From JBBQXK01 sp052387255 (GTDB taxonomy: Bacteria > Pseudomonadota > Alphaproteobacteria > Rhodobacterales > Rhodobacteraceae): a stretch of DNA of 64,000 bases. The stretch covers positions 1-64,000 of the forward strand of contig JBQTJI010000014.1 in assembly GCA_052387255.1 (NCBI GenBank), given 5' to 3'. Numbering within the stretch: position 1 is the stretch's first letter; every line of letters starts with the position of its first letter. This document shows, piece by piece, positions 25,439-33,994 of this stretch. The notes beneath the pieces were generated by a model, which worked only from the letters and a program-made list of their open reading frames with translations, was not told the origin of the DNA and did not search any database. The position numbers and the translations under genes are program-made.

Positions 25439-26101
25439 TCAGGCCCCGCGTGGCTGCGATGTCCACTTGTTGATGGCGACGGCCACGACGATGACGAGGC
25501 CGATCAGGAATTCCTGGGCAAAGGGTGACACGCCGGTCAGCACCAGGCCGTTGCGCAGGACGCCGATGATGAGGACGCCGAGGATGGTGCGCGACAGCAG
25601 GAGCCAGCCAAGTGCGGCCACGACGACGAAGAACACCAGCTGCATCGGCACGACGCCGCCGAGACAGCCCTGCCCGATGAAGCTGAACTGGTCGAGCACG
25701 GCGGGGTCGCCGCCGTTGCGTTCGTTCACCGTGACCGGTCGGCCATCGGTCAGGATCAGCGCCGCGCCCCGCACCATGCTGAGCGTGCCAAGCGGGGCGA
25801 TCAGCGAAGGCAGGCGGCCATGGGTGGACAGAACTCCGTTGATCAGGCCGATCACCGCCCCGCAGATCAGACCCGCCAGAATGGCCGGAAGCAGGGGCAC
25901 GCCCAAGAGGATGATCATCCCCGTCGCCAGACCCGCGAAGGCATAGGTCGAGCCCACGGACAGGTCGACCTCGCCCGAGATCAGCACGAAGGTCATGCCG
26001 ACGGCCATGATGCCGAGAAGCGAGACCTGCCGCCCGATGTCCAGAAGGTTGGTCGTGGTCAGGAAGCGGTCGTTCAGCAACGTCAGGCAGACGCACATCA
26101 C
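25439..26101 (-). pseudogene. Ribose-type ABC permease with internal and N-terminal deletions
   Basis: 220 residues versus about 320-340 for the RbsC family. It opens with LLNDRFLTTTNLLDIGRQVSLLGIMAVGMTFVLISGEVDLSVGS, so the first helix is mostly missing; the only starts are GTG/ATG directly behind the stop of the upstream dehydrogenase gene. After LLLSRTILG the sequence jumps to VLIIGVLRNGLVLTGVSPF, which lacks about 80 residues that normally contain the GxNxxAAxLSG and GGxSxxGGxG loops. The jump (near 25571-25583) is in frame. The rest is well conserved, so the loss is probably recent. Unlikely to transport on its own. Confidence 0.75.
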
Positions 26102-26107
26102 GATCAG

Positions 26108-27142
26108 CTAGGGTGCGATCTGGACCTTGATGTTGCGGCGGTCATGGATCGCGGCCTCTATCGCGGCAGGCAGGTCGGCAAGTGGATGAACGGCCGTGAT
26201 CAGGGGTCTCACATCGATCCGGCCGCTGGCCAGAAGGTCGATCGAGGTCTGGAACGCGTTGGCAAAGCGGAACGATCCCAGCAGCGCCAGTTCGCGCGCC
26301 ATCACCATGTTCAGGGGCAGCGTCACCGCGGCGGGCAGGGTTCCGACCTGCACGATGGTGCCGCCCCGGCGGGCCGCATGCAGGCCCTGGTCCAGCGCCT
26401 GCGCCGAGCCTGCTGCCTCGATCACCACATCGAAGCCGCCGGGGACCAGCGCCTCTGCCTGCGCCGCGAAATCGCCGGAGGCGGCATCCAGCACGGCATC
26501 GGCACCACGGGTGACCGCAAAGGCGCGCGGACCCGCCGCGATGTCGCTGACCACAAGGTGCGACGCCCCGAAGGCCCGCGCGACGAGCGCGGTCAACTGG
26601 CCGATGGTGCCGCCGCCCGTCACCAGCACGGACCTGCCCGCGACCGTGCCCGCCCGCCGGACGGCATGGACCGCCACCGACAGCGGTTCGATCATCGCCG
26701 CCTGTCCCCAGTCCAGCGCATCCGGCAGGGGCAGGCAGTTCGCTGCCGGGGCGGTCACGAATTCCTCGAACCCGCCGTTGATATGCGGATCGCAACTGGC
26801 CGAGCCGAAGAAGCGCATGTCGCGGCACAGGTTGTAGCGTCCGCTGCGGCAGTCGGCGCAGGTCGCGCAGGGGATTGACGGATCGACCGTGACGCGCTGG
26901 CCGATCCGGGCCGCCGGAACGCCTGGCCCGACCGCGACGATCTCGCCCGCGAATTCGTGGCCGAGGACGAAGGGGCGTTTGGGGATGAAGCTGCCGATCT
27001 GGAACTGTCGGTAATAGTGCATGTCGGACCCGCAGATGCCGGCGCGGCGGACAGCGACCAGCGCTTCGCCCGGCTTTGGCTCCGGCACCGGCAGGTTGGT
27101 CAGGCGCAGGTCCTGCGGGCCGTGCAGCAGAAAGGCCCTCAT
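26108..27142 (-). CDS. Zinc-dependent MDR dehydrogenase (L-idonate 5-dehydrogenase-like)
   Basis: 344 residues, medium-chain dehydrogenase. Catalytic zinc ligands are in GICGSDMHYY and GHEFAGEIV; structural zinc cysteines are in CATCADCRSGRYNLC; the NAD-binding GGGTIGQLTALVARAFGA is near 175. The closest family pattern is L-idonate 5-dehydrogenase/sorbitol dehydrogenase. ATG 27142 is used. It sits 13 bases after the MR/MLE dehydratase gene as part of the sugar-acid island and its stop abuts the damaged permease. It is probably an NAD-linked oxidation of a sugar or aldonate; the exact substrate is inferred only from family. Confidence 0.85.
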   Translation of the reverse strand: MRAFLLHGPQDLRLTNLPVPEPKPGEALVAVRRAGICGSDMHYYRQFQIGSFIPKRPFVLGHEFAGEIVAVGPGVPAARIGQRVTVDPSIPCATCADCRSGRYNLCRDMRFFGSASCDPHINGGFEEFVTAPAANCLPLPDALDWGQAAMIEPLSVAVHAVRRAGTVAGRSVLVTGGGTIGQLTALVARAFGASHLVVSDIAAGPRAFAVTRGADAVLDAASGDFAAQAEALVPGGFDVVIEAAGSAQALDQGLHAARRGGTIVQVGTLPAAVTLPLNMVMARELALLGSFRFANAFQTSIDLLASGRIDVRPLITAVHPLADLPAAIEAAIHDRRNIKVQIAP

Positions 27143-27155
27143 GGGTGCGCGCCCC

Positions 27156-28265
27156 TCATGTGACGGCAAAGGCCGATCCCGGCACCGCCAGCCGGTCGAT
27201 GGCGGCGGTGTCCCAGGCGATGCCCAGGCCCGGCGCGTCCGACGGGATGGCGTGGCCGTCCGCGATCCGCATGGGTTCGGTGGTCAGCCGGTCCAGTTGG
27301 GGGATGTATTCGACCCAGCGGGCGTTCGGGACGGCGGCGCAGAGGCCGACGTGCAGTTCCATCAGGAAATGCGGGCAGACGGGCACGTTGAACGTCTCGG
27401 CCAGATGCGCGACCTTGAGCCAGGGGGTGATGCCGCCGATCCGGGCGACATCGACCTGCACGATGGAACAGGCCCCGCGCTGCAGGTATTCGCGGAAATG
27501 CTGGGGCGAGTACAGGCTTTCGCCGACGGCAATGGGCAGGGTGGTGCTGTCGGACAGGCGCTGATGGCCCGACAGGTCATCGGCGGGCAGGGGTTCCTCG
27601 AGCCAGGCGATGTCGAGCGGCGTCAGAAGCCTTGCCCGCCGGATCGCCTCGTCCACGGTGAAGCGCTGGTTGGCGTCGGTCATGATCTCGAACGCCGGAC
27701 CCACGGCGTCGCGCACCGCCGTCAGGCGGGCGACATCCTCGGACACATGCGGGCGGCCGATCTTGATCTTGGACCCACCGAAACCGGCCTCCCTGGCCCG
27801 CAGCGCATCCTCGACCAGGGCGGCGGTGTCCAGATGCAGCCAGCCGCCTTCGGTGGTGTAAAGGGGGATGCGGTCTTGGGCCCCCCCGGCCATGCGGTGC
27901 AGGGGCTGGCCCGCCTTGCGGCACTTCAGGTCCCACAGGGCCGTGTCGATGGCGGCCAGGGCCAGGGACGTGATCGCGCCGACCGATGTGGCGTGGGTCA
28001 GGAACAGCAGGTCGCGCCAGAGGCGTTCGACCTCGTCCGCGTCACGTCCGATCAGGGCGGGGGCGAGGGTGCGGTGCAGAAGCGACAGGATCGCCGGGCC
28101 GCCGGTGCCGATGGTGTAGGTGTAGCCGGTCCCCACCGCGCCGTCGGCATCGGTGATGCGCAGGATCGGGGTTTCCTGGCTGACGAAGGACTGGATGGCA
28201 TCGGTGCGTCTGACCGCAGGGACCAGGTCCACCATCAATGCATCGATGCGGGTGATCCGTGCCAT
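27156..28265 (-). CDS. Mandelate racemase/muconate lactonizing-type sugar-acid dehydratase
   Basis: 369 residues, enolase superfamily. The N-terminal capping domain is followed by the barrel with KIKIGRPHVSEDVARL (Lys-x-Lys base), metal ligands in EIMTDANQRF, LEEPLPADD and AVGESL, and the catalytic His side in NVPVCPHFLMELHVGL. These proteins dehydrate acid sugars to 2-keto-3-deoxy acids or racemise. With a KDG kinase gene in the same island a dehydratase role fits best. ATG 28265 lies two bases past the ATPase stop. The specific aldonate is not readable. Confidence 0.85.
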   Translation of the reverse strand: MARITRIDALMVDLVPAVRRTDAIQSFVSQETPILRITDADGAVGTGYTYTIGTGGPAILSLLHRTLAPALIGRDADEVERLWRDLLFLTHATSVGAITSLALAAIDTALWDLKCRKAGQPLHRMAGGAQDRIPLYTTEGGWLHLDTAALVEDALRAREAGFGGSKIKIGRPHVSEDVARLTAVRDAVGPAFEIMTDANQRFTVDEAIRRARLLTPLDIAWLEEPLPADDLSGHQRLSDSTTLPIAVGESLYSPQHFREYLQRGACSIVQVDVARIGGITPWLKVAHLAETFNVPVCPHFLMELHVGLCAAVPNARWVEYIPQLDRLTTEPMRIADGHAIPSDAPGLGIAWDTAAIDRLAVPGSAFAVT

Positions 28266-28266
28266 G

Positions 28267-29778
28267 TCAGGCCGCCGACCGGGCATGGATCAGGCCCATG
28301 ATCGCCTTCGACACCGGATCGTAGCGGCGGTCGTTTTCCACCGCGCCCTTGATGCGGTAGCCGTCCATCACCAGGATGCGGTCGGCCACATCGATCATCT
28401 CAGGCATGTCGGAGGTGATCAGCAGCACCGCCGTGCCCGCCTCGGCGAGTTCGTGGATCAGGTCGTGCAGGTAGGCCTTGGTCTTGATGTCGATCCCGAC
28501 CGAGGGTTCGTCGATGATCAGCAGGCGGACCCCGGCGGCGATCCATTTCGCGACCGACACCTTCTGCTGGTTGCCGCCCGACAGGTTGCCGATGGTCTGG
28601 TGGACCGAGGGCGTCTTGAGTTCCAGCCGCCGCAGCACGGGGCCGACCTCGGCCGCGACCGTGCCGTCGCGCAGGAACCCCAGGGCGTTGGCCAGCCTGC
28701 GCCAGACGGTGATGCCGCCGTTGGCCAGCACCGAATGCATCAGGATCAGCCCCTCGGCCTTGCGGTCTTCCGAGACATAGCCGATGCCGTGGTCGTGCAG
28801 CGCCTGCGCGACCGAAGTGATGCGGACGGGCCGGCCCGTGACCCGCACCGCGCCGCCGGTCTGTTTCGACAGGCCCAGGATCGCGCGGGCCAGTTCGCTG
28901 CGCCCGGCCCCGACCAGGCCGTAGAGGCCGACGATCTCGCCGGGGCGGACGGTCAGGTCGATGTCGCGGTGGCCGAGGCCGGAGGCGTAGCCCCGGAGTT
29001 CCAGATAGGGCGCGGCATCCGTCCTTGGGCGCGGCGCGCGGGTGGTGATGCGCTCGGCCCGGCCGATCATCATCTGCACCACGTCGGCCCGGTTCAGCGT
29101 GGCAAGGTCGGCGCTGTCACAGGCGTTCTGGCCGTCGCGCAGCACGGTCACGCGGTCGCAGATGTCGAACACCTCTTCCAGCTTGTGGCTGACAAAGCCG
29201 ATGGCGACGCCGTCATCGCGCAGCCGCCGCAGGATGCGGAACAGCACGGTCGATTCGTTGGGGGTCAGGGACGCGGTCGGTTCGTCCAGCAGCAGCACCT
29301 TCGATTGCAGGGACAAGGCCTTGCCGATCTCCACCAGCTGCATCTGCGCGACCGACAGGCGCGACACGATGGTGCGGGGATCGACGTCGAGGTCGAGCAG
29401 TTTCAGCCACGTCTCGGCCTCGCGGTGCAGCGCCGTGTAATCGACGGTCGACAGGGCATGGCTGCCCAGCCGGTCGAGCAGGATGTTCTCGCCCACGGAA
29501 AAGCGGGTGACCAGGTTGCGTTCCTGATGCACCACGCCCAGCCCCCCGGCGGCCGCCTGGCGCGGGTTGGCAAAGCGCACGGGTGTTCCGTCCATCGTGA
29601 CCAGCCCCGCGTCGGGCTTGTGGATGCCGGTGACGATCTTGATCAGCGTCGATTTGCCCGCGCCGTTCTCGCCCAAGAGGGCATGGACCGACCCGGGCCG
29701 CATCGTCATCGACACGTCGTCGAGCGCGCGGACGCCGGGGAACGACTTGCTGACACGGGACACCTGCAGCGCGGTCAT
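28267..29778 (-). CDS. Sugar ABC ATPase, two-domain RbsA type
   Basis: 503 residues with two nucleotide-binding domains. Domain 1 has Walker A GENGAGKST, signature LSVAQMQLVEIGKAL and Walker B VLLLDEPTASLTP. Domain 2 has the degenerate Walker A GLVGAGRSELARAIL, signature LSGGNQQKVSVAKW and LLIIDEPSVGIDIKTK. This is the normal CUT2 layout and contrasts with the half-length copy at 24468. It overlaps the upstream permease by ATGA and precedes the dehydratase gene by one base. Confidence 0.93.
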   Translation of the reverse strand: MTALQVSRVSKSFPGVRALDDVSMTMRPGSVHALLGENGAGKSTLIKIVTGIHKPDAGLVTMDGTPVRFANPRQAAAGGLGVVHQERNLVTRFSVGENILLDRLGSHALSTVDYTALHREAETWLKLLDLDVDPRTIVSRLSVAQMQLVEIGKALSLQSKVLLLDEPTASLTPNESTVLFRILRRLRDDGVAIGFVSHKLEEVFDICDRVTVLRDGQNACDSADLATLNRADVVQMMIGRAERITTRAPRPRTDAAPYLELRGYASGLGHRDIDLTVRPGEIVGLYGLVGAGRSELARAILGLSKQTGGAVRVTGRPVRITSVAQALHDHGIGYVSEDRKAEGLILMHSVLANGGITVWRRLANALGFLRDGTVAAEVGPVLRRLELKTPSVHQTIGNLSGGNQQKVSVAKWIAAGVRLLIIDEPSVGIDIKTKAYLHDLIHELAEAGTAVLLITSDMPEMIDVADRILVMDGYRIKGAVENDRRYDPVSKAIMGLIHARSAA

Positions 29779-30767
29779 GCCGCTGTCTCCCGTGCCTGGA
29801 CCCTGGCGATGCGCACCTCGCGCAGGCGGTTGATGGCGACGGCCCAGAGGATCAGCGCGCCCAGCACGATCTGCACGACGAAGGGGTCGATGTTGAACAT
29901 GACCAGCCCCTGGGTGATGATCGCGATGATCACGACGCCAAAGAAGGTGCCCGCGACCGAGACGCGGCCCCCGGTCAGCACCGCGCCGCCGATCACCGGG
30001 GCGGCGAAGGACGAGATCAGCCAGTCGTCGCCGATGGTCGGCTGGCCGATCTGCAGCTTTGCCACCAGCATGATGCCCGCCGTAGCGGCCAGAAGGCCCG
30101 AGATGGCATGCGCCCAGATGATCGTGGCCTTGGGGTCGATGCCGGACAGTTCGGCGGCATGGGGGTTCGACCCCATGGCCAGGATGTGCCGCCCGATCCG
30201 CATCCGGTTGAACAGGTACCACATGCCAAGCGCGCAGATGACCATGGGCACGACCAGCCAGGGCAGGGGGCCTGCGACCGAGCCCTGGCCAAAGGCCTTG
30301 ACCATGTCGGGCACGCCGTAGAAGGGCTGCGCCTCGGTCAGCCCCAGGTTGATGCCCTTGAAGATCTGCAGGCCCGCCAGGGTGATGATGAAGGCGGAGA
30401 TCATCGTGCGGGCGATGATGAAGCCGCTGGCCATGCCGGCCGCGACACCGATCCCCAGGGCAAAGGCCAGGGCCAGGGGCACCGGGACGCCGAACCGCTC
30501 GATCACGCCGACAAAGCTGATCGCGACCAGCCCGCCGATGGACCCGAGCGCCAGGTTCATCTGGCCCAGGCCGATGATCACCAGTTGACCAAGCGCGATC
30601 ACCGTGTTGACCGAGATGGCCGACATCAGCACGAAGATGTTGAAGGGCGACAGGAAGGCGGGCTGCGCCACGCTGATCGCGACCACGGCAATCAGGCTGA
30701 CCAGCCCCGGCCCGATCCAGTCGTTGTCGAAGGCCCGCGTCAGGGCGCTGTCGCGGGTGGCGGCCAT
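29775..30767 (-). CDS. Sugar ABC permease, RbsC type
   Basis: 330 residues with about eight to ten helices. Typical blocks are NTVIALGQLVIIGLGQMNLALGSIGG, GSNPHAAELSGI and GGAVLTGGRVSVAGTFFG. It is one of two non-identical permeases in this operon and probably forms a heterodimer with the next one. Its start shares one base with the stop of the upstream permease; its own stop overlaps the ATPase start. Confidence 0.92.
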   Translation of the reverse strand: MAATRDSALTRAFDNDWIGPGLVSLIAVVAISVAQPAFLSPFNIFVLMSAISVNTVIALGQLVIIGLGQMNLALGSIGGLVAISFVGVIERFGVPVPLALAFALGIGVAAGMASGFIIARTMISAFIITLAGLQIFKGINLGLTEAQPFYGVPDMVKAFGQGSVAGPLPWLVVPMVICALGMWYLFNRMRIGRHILAMGSNPHAAELSGIDPKATIIWAHAISGLLAATAGIMLVAKLQIGQPTIGDDWLISSFAAPVIGGAVLTGGRVSVAGTFFGVVIIAIITQGLVMFNIDPFVVQIVLGALILWAVAINRLREVRIARVQARETAA

Positions 30768-31792
30768 CAGATCATCCCCCGCGATTTGAGGAACGCCTGC
30801 CGTGCCCGGTCGGCCAGCACGGCCACCAGGAGCATCAGGCCGAGGAACGCCAGAATCCAGAACTCACCCACCCGCATGAGGAGGAGGCCCGAGGTCATGA
30901 TGGTGATGAAGGCCGCCCCCAGAAGCGTGCCGATGACCGACACGCGCCCGCCGGACAAGGGCGTGCCACCCAGGACGGGGGCAAGGAAGGCGGGCAAGAG
31001 CCAGTCCTGCCCCAGTTGCCCCGCCATCGACGGCACGGCGGCCCCGGTGCGGGCGGTGACCATCAGGCCCGCCATGGCGGCCAGAAGCCCGGTCAGCATG
31101 TGGCAGGCGATGATGGCGCGACCCGTGCGGATGCCCGACAGTTCCGCTGCGCGCGAGTTGGCCCCGGCGGCCAGCATCTGCCGCCCGAGCGTAGTGAAAC
31201 GGTAGAACACCACCAGCGCCGCGCAGGTGGCGACCGAAATCAGCAACAGCGGCGAGGTGCCGGGCAGGATGCGCAACTTGCCGAAATCGCGCACCTCGGG
31301 CGGCAGGCCGTTGAAGGCGGCAGCCTTGGTCAGAAAGATCATCACGCCGAAGAAGATGCTCATGCTGGCCAGCGTGATGATGAAGCTGTGGACGCCCGAG
31401 ACGACGACAGCCGCGCCGTTGACGAAGCCGAGGCTCGCGCCGAACAGCACCGCCAGCGGCACGGCCAGGCCCAGCGGCAGGCCCACGACCTGCGCCATCC
31501 AGCCGAAGACCATCGCGGCACAGACGCCGATGGCACCGACCGACAGGTCCAGCCCCCCGGTCACGATCACCGCCATCATGGCGAGGCCGATCATCGTGTC
31601 GATGCCGATCTGGCGACCGATGGTGTACAGGCTGAAGGGTGACGTGAACCCGTCCAGGGTCAGGGCAAAGACGGTTCCGGTCAGCAGGATCAGGATGCCA
31701 AGGCCGAACTCGTTGCCCAGGACAAGCCGCATGCCGGGCACCAGGCGCGCCGGGGCCGTGTGGGTCAGGGGTTCGGCATGGGCCTCGGTCAC
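30767..31792 (-). CDS. Sugar ABC permease, RbsC type, second subunit
   Basis: 341 residues. TIGRQIGIDTMIGLAMMAVIVTGGLDLSVGAIG, GANSRAAELSGIRTGRAI and GGTPLSGGRVSVIGTLLG mark the family. It starts with GTG at 31792 (start VTEAHAEPLTHTAPARLVPG). It follows the binding-protein gene after an 84-base gap with a terminator-like hairpin, so it is probably expressed less than the receptor. Confidence 0.9.
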   Translation of the reverse strand: MTEAHAEPLTHTAPARLVPGMRLVLGNEFGLGILILLTGTVFALTLDGFTSPFSLYTIGRQIGIDTMIGLAMMAVIVTGGLDLSVGAIGVCAAMVFGWMAQVVGLPLGLAVPLAVLFGASLGFVNGAAVVVSGVHSFIITLASMSIFFGVMIFLTKAAAFNGLPPEVRDFGKLRILPGTSPLLLISVATCAALVVFYRFTTLGRQMLAAGANSRAAELSGIRTGRAIIACHMLTGLLAAMAGLMVTARTGAAVPSMAGQLGQDWLLPAFLAPVLGGTPLSGGRVSVIGTLLGAAFITIMTSGLLLMRVGEFWILAFLGLMLLVAVLADRARQAFLKSRGMI

Positions 31793-31818
31793 GGGATCAG
31801 ATTCCAGCAGGAAAAAAG

Positions 31819-31852
31819 GGTGGCGGCCAGCCGCAAACGGGCGGCCGCCACC
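31819..31852 (-). terminator. Terminator-like attenuator after binding-protein gene
   Basis: On the minus strand GGTGGCGGCC pairs with GGCCGCCACC and is followed directly by CC and six T. This is a full intrinsic-terminator shape between the binding-protein gene and the permease gene of the same operon, so it probably ends most transcripts after the receptor gene. Confidence 0.8.
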
Positions 31853-31876
31853 GCGCCTGCAAGGCGGGGAGACGCC

Positions 31877-32902
31877 TTACGAGCAGGTCATGAAGTCTTT
31901 CTCGAAGTTGGCCAGCAGGTTGGTGGTGATGCCGACCATGGCATCGACATAGGTCGGTGCCGAGGCCTGATCGACAAACACCGTGCCGCTGTCGACGAAC
32001 CGAGTGGTCAGGGCGTTCGACTTCCACGGGCCATCGTCCTTGAGCGTGCAGCCCGAGCGCAGTTTGTCCAGCACGTAGGATCCGATGAAGCCCTGGCCGT
32101 AGGGGTTCTGCAGCATCGTGCCGTCGACAAAGCCGTCGGCGATGGCCTTGATGACAACCTCGTCATGGTCGATGCCGACCATCCTGATGCGCTTGTCGCC
32201 GATCTTGCGCAGCGAGTTGGCGGCGACCACGGCGGGCACCCAGGCGGTGGTGACGATGCCGTCGACGTTCGCGGCATTGGCGGCGAGGTAGGCGTTGATC
32301 TTTTCCTCGGCCGGTTGCGGCGCGTCGATGTCGGCGATGACCTGCACCACCTCGACCGCGCCATTGGTTTCATCGGCCGCACGCTGCACCGCGTCGATGC
32401 GCAGTTGCGTGTTGGGATCGACCAGGAAGCCGGTGAAATGCGCGATCCGGCCCTTGCCGCCCATGACGCGGATCAGCTCCTTTGCCCCCAGATAGGCCGA
32501 GTTGCCGGTGTCGGTGCCCAGGCAGAACAGCGCGGGCGAGGGGTCCTTCAGGCAGCCTGCGGTGGCGATGACCTGGCCGCCGTTGTCGACCAGTTCCTGC
32601 GCGACCGAAGAGGTGCCGACGGCGTCGCCGGGGAAGATCAGGAAGGAATTGTAGCCCTGGGTCAGCAGGCTTTCCAGAAGCTGGCTTTGCAGGCTGAGTT
32701 CCCACTTGGCCGGAACGCGGTAGTCGCCGGCACCCAGGCCGAATTCCTTCATCGCGTCCGCCCCGGCCTGTTCCCAGGCCGCGAAATAGGGATGCGGGCC
32801 GCCCGGCACGAGGGCAACCTTGGTCCCCTCGTCAGCAGACGCAGGCACAGAGGCAAGCGCAGTCAGCAGCAGCGCGGCGGCTGCCTTGGACATCGTTTTC
32901 AT
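31877..32902 (-). CDS. Sugar ABC substrate-binding protein, ribose type
   Basis: 341 residues. Signal peptide MKTMSKAAAALLLTALASVP... ends ASA; the mature part begins DEGTKVALVPGGPHPYFAAW and folds as a type 1 periplasmic binding protein, with FLIFPGDAVGTSSVAQELVD, VIADIDAPQPAEEKINAYLAA and RMVGIDHDEVVIKAIADG. ATG 32902 has GGGAGG nine bases upstream. It is the first gene of the importer operon; a candidate GntR operator lies about 44 bases upstream. The ligand is unknown; the neighbouring mutarotase and sugar dehydrogenases point to a hexose, deoxyhexose or sugar acid. Confidence 0.92.
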   Translation of the reverse strand: MKTMSKAAAALLLTALASVPASADEGTKVALVPGGPHPYFAAWEQAGADAMKEFGLGAGDYRVPAKWELSLQSQLLESLLTQGYNSFLIFPGDAVGTSSVAQELVDNGGQVIATAGCLKDPSPALFCLGTDTGNSAYLGAKELIRVMGGKGRIAHFTGFLVDPNTQLRIDAVQRAADETNGAVEVVQVIADIDAPQPAEEKINAYLAANAANVDGIVTTAWVPAVVAANSLRKIGDKRIRMVGIDHDEVVIKAIADGFVDGTMLQNPYGQGFIGSYVLDKLRSGCTLKDDGPWKSNALTTRFVDSGTVFVDQASAPTYVDAMVGITTNLLANFEKDFMTCS

Positions 32903-32945
32903 TGGGTTCCCTCCCGAGGACAGGCCGTCTTCGGCCTTCGCTGAT

Positions 32946-32959
32946 ACTAATATATCGGT
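32946..32959. promoter_or_regulatory. Candidate GntR operator before binding-protein gene
   Basis: ACTAATATATCGGT, which differs by two bases from the perfect palindrome ACCAATATATTGGT at 36660-36673. Both are AT-rich islands in otherwise GC-rich DNA and each stands before an operon of the sugar island. Confidence 0.6.
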
Positions 32960-33010
32960 TTTCGATTGCAACAGGTTTCTCGCCTTTCCGGCACAGGCGG
33001 ACACGGGCCG

Positions 33011-33982
33011 TCAGCCGATGGCAAGCGCATCGAAGCCCGACCAATCGAGGCGTGGTGTCTCGCGCAGGAGGTCCGCGTTGCGGGTCAGGCTGCTGGCCCT
33101 GGCCGAGCCGACCAGCACCGACGCGACCGCCGGATGGTCCAGCACGAACTGCAGCGCGGCGGCGGGCAGCGTGGTGCCCTGACGCTGCGCCTCGGCCTGC
33201 ATCGCGGTGACGCGGGCGGCGATGTTGGGGCTGGGCGGTCCATAGTCGAAATGCGCGCCGGGCACGGCACCTGTCGCGAGGATCCCCGAGTTGAAGACCC
33301 CGCCGATCACCACGCCCGTCCCGGCCGCCAGGCATTTCGGCATCACCTTGGCCGCACCCGAACGATCCAGCAGCGTGTAGCGCCCTGCCAGCAGCAGGCA
33401 GTCGATGCGCACGCGGTCGATGACGTTCAGCACGGCGGACGTGTCGTTGAAGCCCAGACCATAGGCCGAGATCGCGCCCTGAGATTTCAGATCGTCCAGC
33501 GCCCTCAGCCCGCCGTCCATGAAGGTGGCAAAGTGGCGGTCATAGCTGTCGCCAAGGCTGCGCCGTTCCAGGTCGTGGACATAGAGGATGTCGATGCGGT
33601 TCAGCCCCAGCCGCGCCAGGCTCGCCTCGAACGACCGCAGGATCGCGTCACGGGAATAGTCGAAATCGACCGCAAAGGGCAGCGGGTCGACAAAGCCGTG
33701 GTCTGGCACCTGATCCTGCGGCACGGCGCGCAACAGCTTGCCCACCTTGGTCGACAGCACATGGCCGGTCCTGTCGCGCAGGAAATCGCCGACCCGCCGT
33801 TCCGACAGGCCATGGCCATAGAAGGGCGCGGTGTCGAAGTAGCGCATTCCGGCATCCCAGGCGGCCTGCATTGCCGCCATCGCCGTCTCGCGCCCGACCG
33901 GAGCATAAAGCCCGCCGATGGCCGCGCCGCCGAACCCAAGTTCTGTGAGGTGCAGGCCGGTGGTGCCAAGGGGGCGGTTCAT
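33011..33982 (-). CDS. Aldo/keto reductase, sugar dehydrogenase type
   Basis: 323 residues. Catalytic Asp and Tyr lie in YFDTAPFYGHGLSERRVGDFL (about 48-68), and the lysine in VLSTKVGKLLR. NRIDILYVHDLE and LVGSARASSLTRNADLL complete the family pattern. The subgroup includes D-threo-aldose/L-fucose 1-dehydrogenases, which use NAD(P) to oxidise the sugar to its lactone. In this island it could catalyse the first oxidation of the imported sugar. It is separated by 12 bases from the mannitol-type dehydrogenase gene upstream. Confidence 0.85.
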   Translation of the reverse strand: MNRPLGTTGLHLTELGFGGAAIGGLYAPVGRETAMAAMQAAWDAGMRYFDTAPFYGHGLSERRVGDFLRDRTGHVLSTKVGKLLRAVPQDQVPDHGFVDPLPFAVDFDYSRDAILRSFEASLARLGLNRIDILYVHDLERRSLGDSYDRHFATFMDGGLRALDDLKSQGAISAYGLGFNDTSAVLNVIDRVRIDCLLLAGRYTLLDRSGAAKVMPKCLAAGTGVVIGGVFNSGILATGAVPGAHFDYGPPSPNIAARVTAMQAEAQRQGTTLPAAALQFVLDHPAVASVLVGSARASSLTRNADLLRETPRLDWSGFDALAIG

Positions 33983-33994
33983 GGTGCAGGTCCT

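Noticed and set aside
28153..30321. 722-residue plus-strand frame opposite the RbsA-type ATPase
   Set aside because: Antisense shadow; the real gene has two complete ATPase domains on the minus strand.
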